From NCBI GenBank assembly GCA_022703215.1, contig JAKLEE010000006.1, forward strand, positions 1 through 32,482: 32,482 nt of DNA. The letters are read 5' to 3'. Of this stretch, positions 30,282-32,482 are shown one piece after another. Position numbers and translations under genes: made by a program. Under the pieces are notes generated by a model. The model had not been told where the DNA came from. It ran no database searches and saw only the letters and a list, made by a program, of their open reading frames with translations. Source of the DNA: Spirochaetota bacterium (lineage in GTDB: Bacteria; Spirochaetota; Spirochaetia; Treponematales; UBA12059). Every line of letters begins with the position of its first letter. The stretch's first letter is position 1.

Positions 30282-31474
30282 CATGCTCCGCCGAGCAGGG
30301 CGGCCGCCATCGTCAAGAAAGCCTCGAGCGCGGCCGCGTCGGAAAAGGCGGCCTGGACCTGGGTCGGTCCTCCGCCACCCTTCCCTCCAGAAGCCGCGAT
30401 CACGGGCTTGAGGCGCTCGCCGAGGCGGGATTCGACCGAGGGCGCTGCCGCCACCGCCTTCAAATCCGCCATCGAGGCTCCGATTACCGGGGAACCGAGC
30501 CTGAGGCTGATGGCCTTGACGGTCTCCAGAATTTCGGCGAACGGCCGATCCGCCCACCGGAAAACGCGGCAGCCACTTCCTTCCTCCCCGGCATCCTTGG
30601 ACGCGAGCTCCGCCTCGAGCGCCGCGCGTTCGCGCACCATCGAAGCGCGAGAAGCCTCGAGCGCGGAAAGCCGTTCCTTCTGCTGGAGAGCCTTTTCGGG
30701 CAGCTCTGTCTCGGAGCAGCCGAAGGTACGGGCCAATTCGCGGCCGAGCCCAGACAGGCGCTTCCAGTCGGCGAGCGCGCGGTCGCCGGCCAGGAAGTAG
30801 ACGCGGGTCATGCCCTTGTACTTTTCGGCCTTGATAATCCGGAACGCGCGGATCCGTCCCGTGTGCGCCAGGTGGGTGCCGCAGCAGGGCGAAAAGTCGA
30901 GGCCGTCGATCTCGACGATGCGCAGGACCGACTCGCCCGCGGGCGGCTTCTTGCGGAGGGGGAAGTCTTCGACGTTCCCGGGCGGACAGACGTGTACGCG
31001 CACCGGATACTCGTCGAGGATGACGCGATCGATCTCGGCTTCGACCGCCGCGATGTCGGTCGCGTCCATGGCGGGGAGGTCGACGTCGATGGAGGAATAG
31101 TCCTCGCCGAGGTGGAAGGAAACGGTGGCTCCACCGAGGAGGCGCAGCGTGACGGCCGAAAGCAGGTGCTGGGCCGTGTGCTGCTGGGCGTGATCGCGGC
31201 GTCGCGCCGAGTCGAGCAGGCAGTTCACCGATTCCGCGCCTTCGGGCAGGGGCCGCTCGAGAACCAGCGCGATCTCGTCCCCCAGCTCCACCGCGTCCAC
31301 GATGGGAATGCCGTCGACGAAGCCACGGTCGGCGGGCTGACCGCCGCCTTCGGGGTAGAATACCGAATCGGCGAGGACCACCGCCGGTCTCCCGTCCATA
31401 TCGAGGCGCCGCGTGACCCGGGTGACGATTTCGTCGAGTCCCGGCCGTTCGTAGTAGAGCTGCGTGGTTGCCAT
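30281..31474 (-). CDS. Alanyl-tRNA editing protein AlaX, long form with DHHA1 domain
   Basis: 397 residues. The N-terminal part has FYPEGGGQPADRG, as in alanyl-tRNA synthetases. Editing-site zinc ligands are His99 and His103 (QQHTAQHLLSAV), with Cys197 and His201 (FSPCCGTHLAHTG). A coiled region (EKALQQKERLSAL) and a C-terminal DHHA1-like domain with ASGGKGGGGPTQVQAAF follow. It removes wrongly attached Ser or Gly from tRNA-Ala in trans; no aminoacylation domain is present, and the length fits AlaX-L. The frame is open to 31594, but the ATG at 31474 is chosen because a strong promoter ends 6 nt before it. Confidence 0.93.
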   Translation of the reverse strand: MATTQLYYERPGLDEIVTRVTRRLDMDGRPAVVLADSVFYPEGGGQPADRGFVDGIPIVDAVELGDEIALVLERPLPEGAESVNCLLDSARRRDHAQQHTAQHLLSAVTLRLLGGATVSFHLGEDYSSIDVDLPAMDATDIAAVEAEIDRVILDEYPVRVHVCPPGNVEDFPLRKKPPAGESVLRIVEIDGLDFSPCCGTHLAHTGRIRAFRIIKAEKYKGMTRVYFLAGDRALADWKRLSGLGRELARTFGCSETELPEKALQQKERLSALEASRASMVRERAALEAELASKDAGEEGSGCRVFRWADRPFAEILETVKAISLRLGSPVIGASMADLKAVAAAPSVESRLGERLKPVIAASGGKGGGGPTQVQAAFSDAAALEAFLTMAAALLGGA

Positions 31475-31480
31475 GGCGGC

Positions 31481-31510
31481 ATGATAACGCGCACAACGTC
31501 GAGGGGTCAA
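31481..31510 (-). promoter_or_regulatory. Sigma-70 type promoter of the AlaX gene, leaderless type
   Basis: On the minus strand TTGACC (31510-31505), 18 bp, TATCAT (31486-31481), 6 nt, ATG (31474). Both boxes are good, and transcription should start at the A of the ATG. No ribosome site is possible. Confidence 0.7.
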
Positions 31511-31935
31511 AGGTTGCTTCGCGCGAGCGCGGCGAGGGGCATTATCCAAGCCGGCTTGAGCGGGTCCTGGTGAGCTGAAACACACCCCACTCACGCAAGC
31601 TCGCTTTCGGGGCCGCGTTTCCGCTCAGCACCCGCCGCTCGACCATCCTCGAACAAGAGGTAGCCGGGTTTGCGCCAGCACTCCGCTGATCCGGCGAAGC
31701 GCCTCGCGGGACCCGGCAGCGCATGCTCGCGTTCCTTCTTCCCCCGGAAATGCGGCGTGCTGGGCACCCGACCCAGCGAAGCGCCTCGCGAAATCCGGCG
31801 GCGCGGGGGGTGGCGCGGGGAAACGCACTTCCGAAGCGCGGCGGAGGGAGCGTGTTTCCCCGCGACAGAACCCCCGCGGACCGGTTATGGGAAGGTTCTT
31901 CGCCGCGCGGCGTGGAGGGTAGGGAGCTAGGCCCG
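31511..31935. other. Non-coding stretch with two copies of a 15-nt motif
   Basis: No convincing gene is seen; the open frames here are high-GC shadows. GCGAAGCGCCTCGCG occurs identically at 31694-31708 and 31776-31790, 82 bp apart, each followed within 10 nt by CCGGC. The motif is itself nearly palindromic. It may be a decayed repeat element or an unrecognised RNA; nothing more can be said. Confidence 0.4.
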
Positions 31936-32482
31936 CTAGCGGATGTCGAAGTAGCGCCGCTCGATGGCAGCCACCCGGTCCGCCGCGTCCTGCCACCAGG
32001 CACTCTCGGGGAACTCGTCGCGGACGCGCTTGTAGGCGGCATGAGCCTTTCGGATATCGCGCAGGGGACCGGGTTCCTCGTAGACGCGGCCGAGCAGGTA
32101 CCAAGGCTCGTCGCCCGAGTTCGGATAGAGCGACACGAGGCGCTCGAGGCTCCGGCGCGCATTCTCGAGGCGGCCTGCGGCCATTTCGTCGCGGGCGAAG
32201 CGGAGCAGGTCGCCGTGCGAGTCAGAGGCAGGCGCGTTGGCGGCGGCACTCGGGGAAGCCGCGGCGGGGACAGAGCCCGCAGTGGGGACAGAGCCCGCAG
32301 TGGGGACAGAGCCCGTGCTAGCGGCGCCGGGAACCACGCCCGAAGCCGCAGTGGGGACAGAGCCCGTGCTTGCGGCGCCGGGAACCACGCCCGAAGCCAC
32401 GGCGGGGACAGAGCCCGCGGCGGCGGCCGGGGGAACCACGCCCGAAGCCGCGGCGGGGACAGAGCCCGCGCTTGGAGTGACA
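31936..32482 (-). CDS. TPR-like protein with a repeat-encoded Ala/Val/Pro/Ser-rich region (cut by window edge)
   Basis: The frame is open to the right edge, so the start lies outside. The visible part has 181 codons. The C-terminal 90 residues resemble tetratricopeptide/YfiO-like units: DLLRFARDEMAAGRLENARRSLERL, YPNSGDEPWYLLGRVYEE, IRKAHAAYKRVRDEFPESAWWQ, ending AIERRYFDIR. This suggests a protein-protein interaction domain, as in envelope lipoproteins, but no signal is visible. Before it lies a low-complexity region of GSVPTA and ASGVVPGAAST units, encoded by tandem copies of the GGGGACAGAGCCCG element. The copies are spaced 18 or 51 bp, all multiples of three, so the frame stays open. Confidence 0.8.
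   Translation of the reverse strand, partial: VTPSAGSVPAAASGVVPPAAAAGSVPAVASGVVPGAASTGSVPTAASGVVPGAASTGSVPTAGSVPTAGSVPAAASPSAAANAPASDSHGDLLRFARDEMAAGRLENARRSLERLVSLYPNSGDEPWYLLGRVYEEPGPLRDIRKAHAAYKRVRDEFPESAWWQDAADRVAAIERRYFDIR
32266..32468. repeat. In-frame minisatellite built from the GGGGACAGAGCCCG repeat
   Basis: GGGGACAGAGCCCG begins at 32266, 32284, 32302, 32353, 32404 and 32455. The first three are 18 bp apart; the rest are 51 bp apart with a unit containing GGGAACCACGCCCGAAGCC. All spacings are multiples of three. The tract lies in the coding sequence of the last gene and encodes 6- and 17-residue repeats. Confidence 0.9.

Noticed and set aside
31542-32249. Minus-strand open frames in 31542-32249
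   Set aside because: They overlap the TPR-like gene in another frame and run across non-coding repeats, with no domain, start signal or family resemblance.
32266-32468. CRISPR-like regular repeats
   Set aside because: Spacers are themselves repeated and the spacings (18 and 51 bp) keep a reading frame; no cas genes are present. This is a coding minisatellite.

Overview
The window is a very GC-rich (about 70 percent by eye), densely coded bacterial chromosome segment with about 28 genes. The best guess is a free-living high-GC spirochaete (Spirochaetota). The 474-residue protein at 20425-21849 resembles, from memory, a conserved treponemal hypothetical protein, and the TK1-like P-loop protein and HExxH protein also fit. 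No rRNA, tRNA, phage, insertion sequence or CRISPR array was found.

Layout. 1-1012 (minus) is an NAD salvage pair, pncA-pncB, with pncB cut by the window edge. 1375-4248 (minus) holds an exported alanine-rich protein and an MFS transporter. 4544-6218 (plus) holds a glutaredoxin, a membrane sensor ending in a CxxC/CxxC module, and the 3' half of a small-molecule kinase (pseudogene). 6298-7092 is a zincin-like protein convergent with a LysO-type lysine exporter (7243-8205). 8312-9784 (minus) is a membrane protein / winged-helix regulator / exported protein operon. 9933-11656 is pyrK-pyrD. 11944-19409 is a complete phosphate regulon, pstS-pstC-pstA-pstB-phoU then phoB-phoR, with an 11-bp-periodic Pho box before pstS. 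19629-20357 is a lipoprotein, divergent from the 474-residue coiled-coil protein. 21964-27509 (plus) holds an orphan peptide-type binding protein, a membrane protein, a TK1-like protein and a HAMP-less chemoreceptor. 27529-29555 (minus) is an ECF sigma factor, a membrane-anchored CBM48 protein (candidate anti-sigma) and a secreted protein, divergent from a small exported protein at 29760. 30281-31474 is a long AlaX-type editing protein. 31936 to the edge is a TPR-like protein whose N-terminal side is built from tandem DNA repeats.

Two themes cut across the genes. (1) At nine genes a plausible -10 box lies only 5 to 9 nt before the start ATG, so many mRNAs may be leaderless, while others carry normal GGAGG sites. 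(2) Two dispersed repeat families pervade the segment. One is a short GGGGACAGAGC element that forms clusters between genes, supplies a candidate -35 box for lysO and has become an in-frame minisatellite in the last gene. The other is a 125-250 bp inverted-repeat element with ACCACGGAGGCACGGAG-type ends, one copy of which encodes the C-terminal tail of PhoR.
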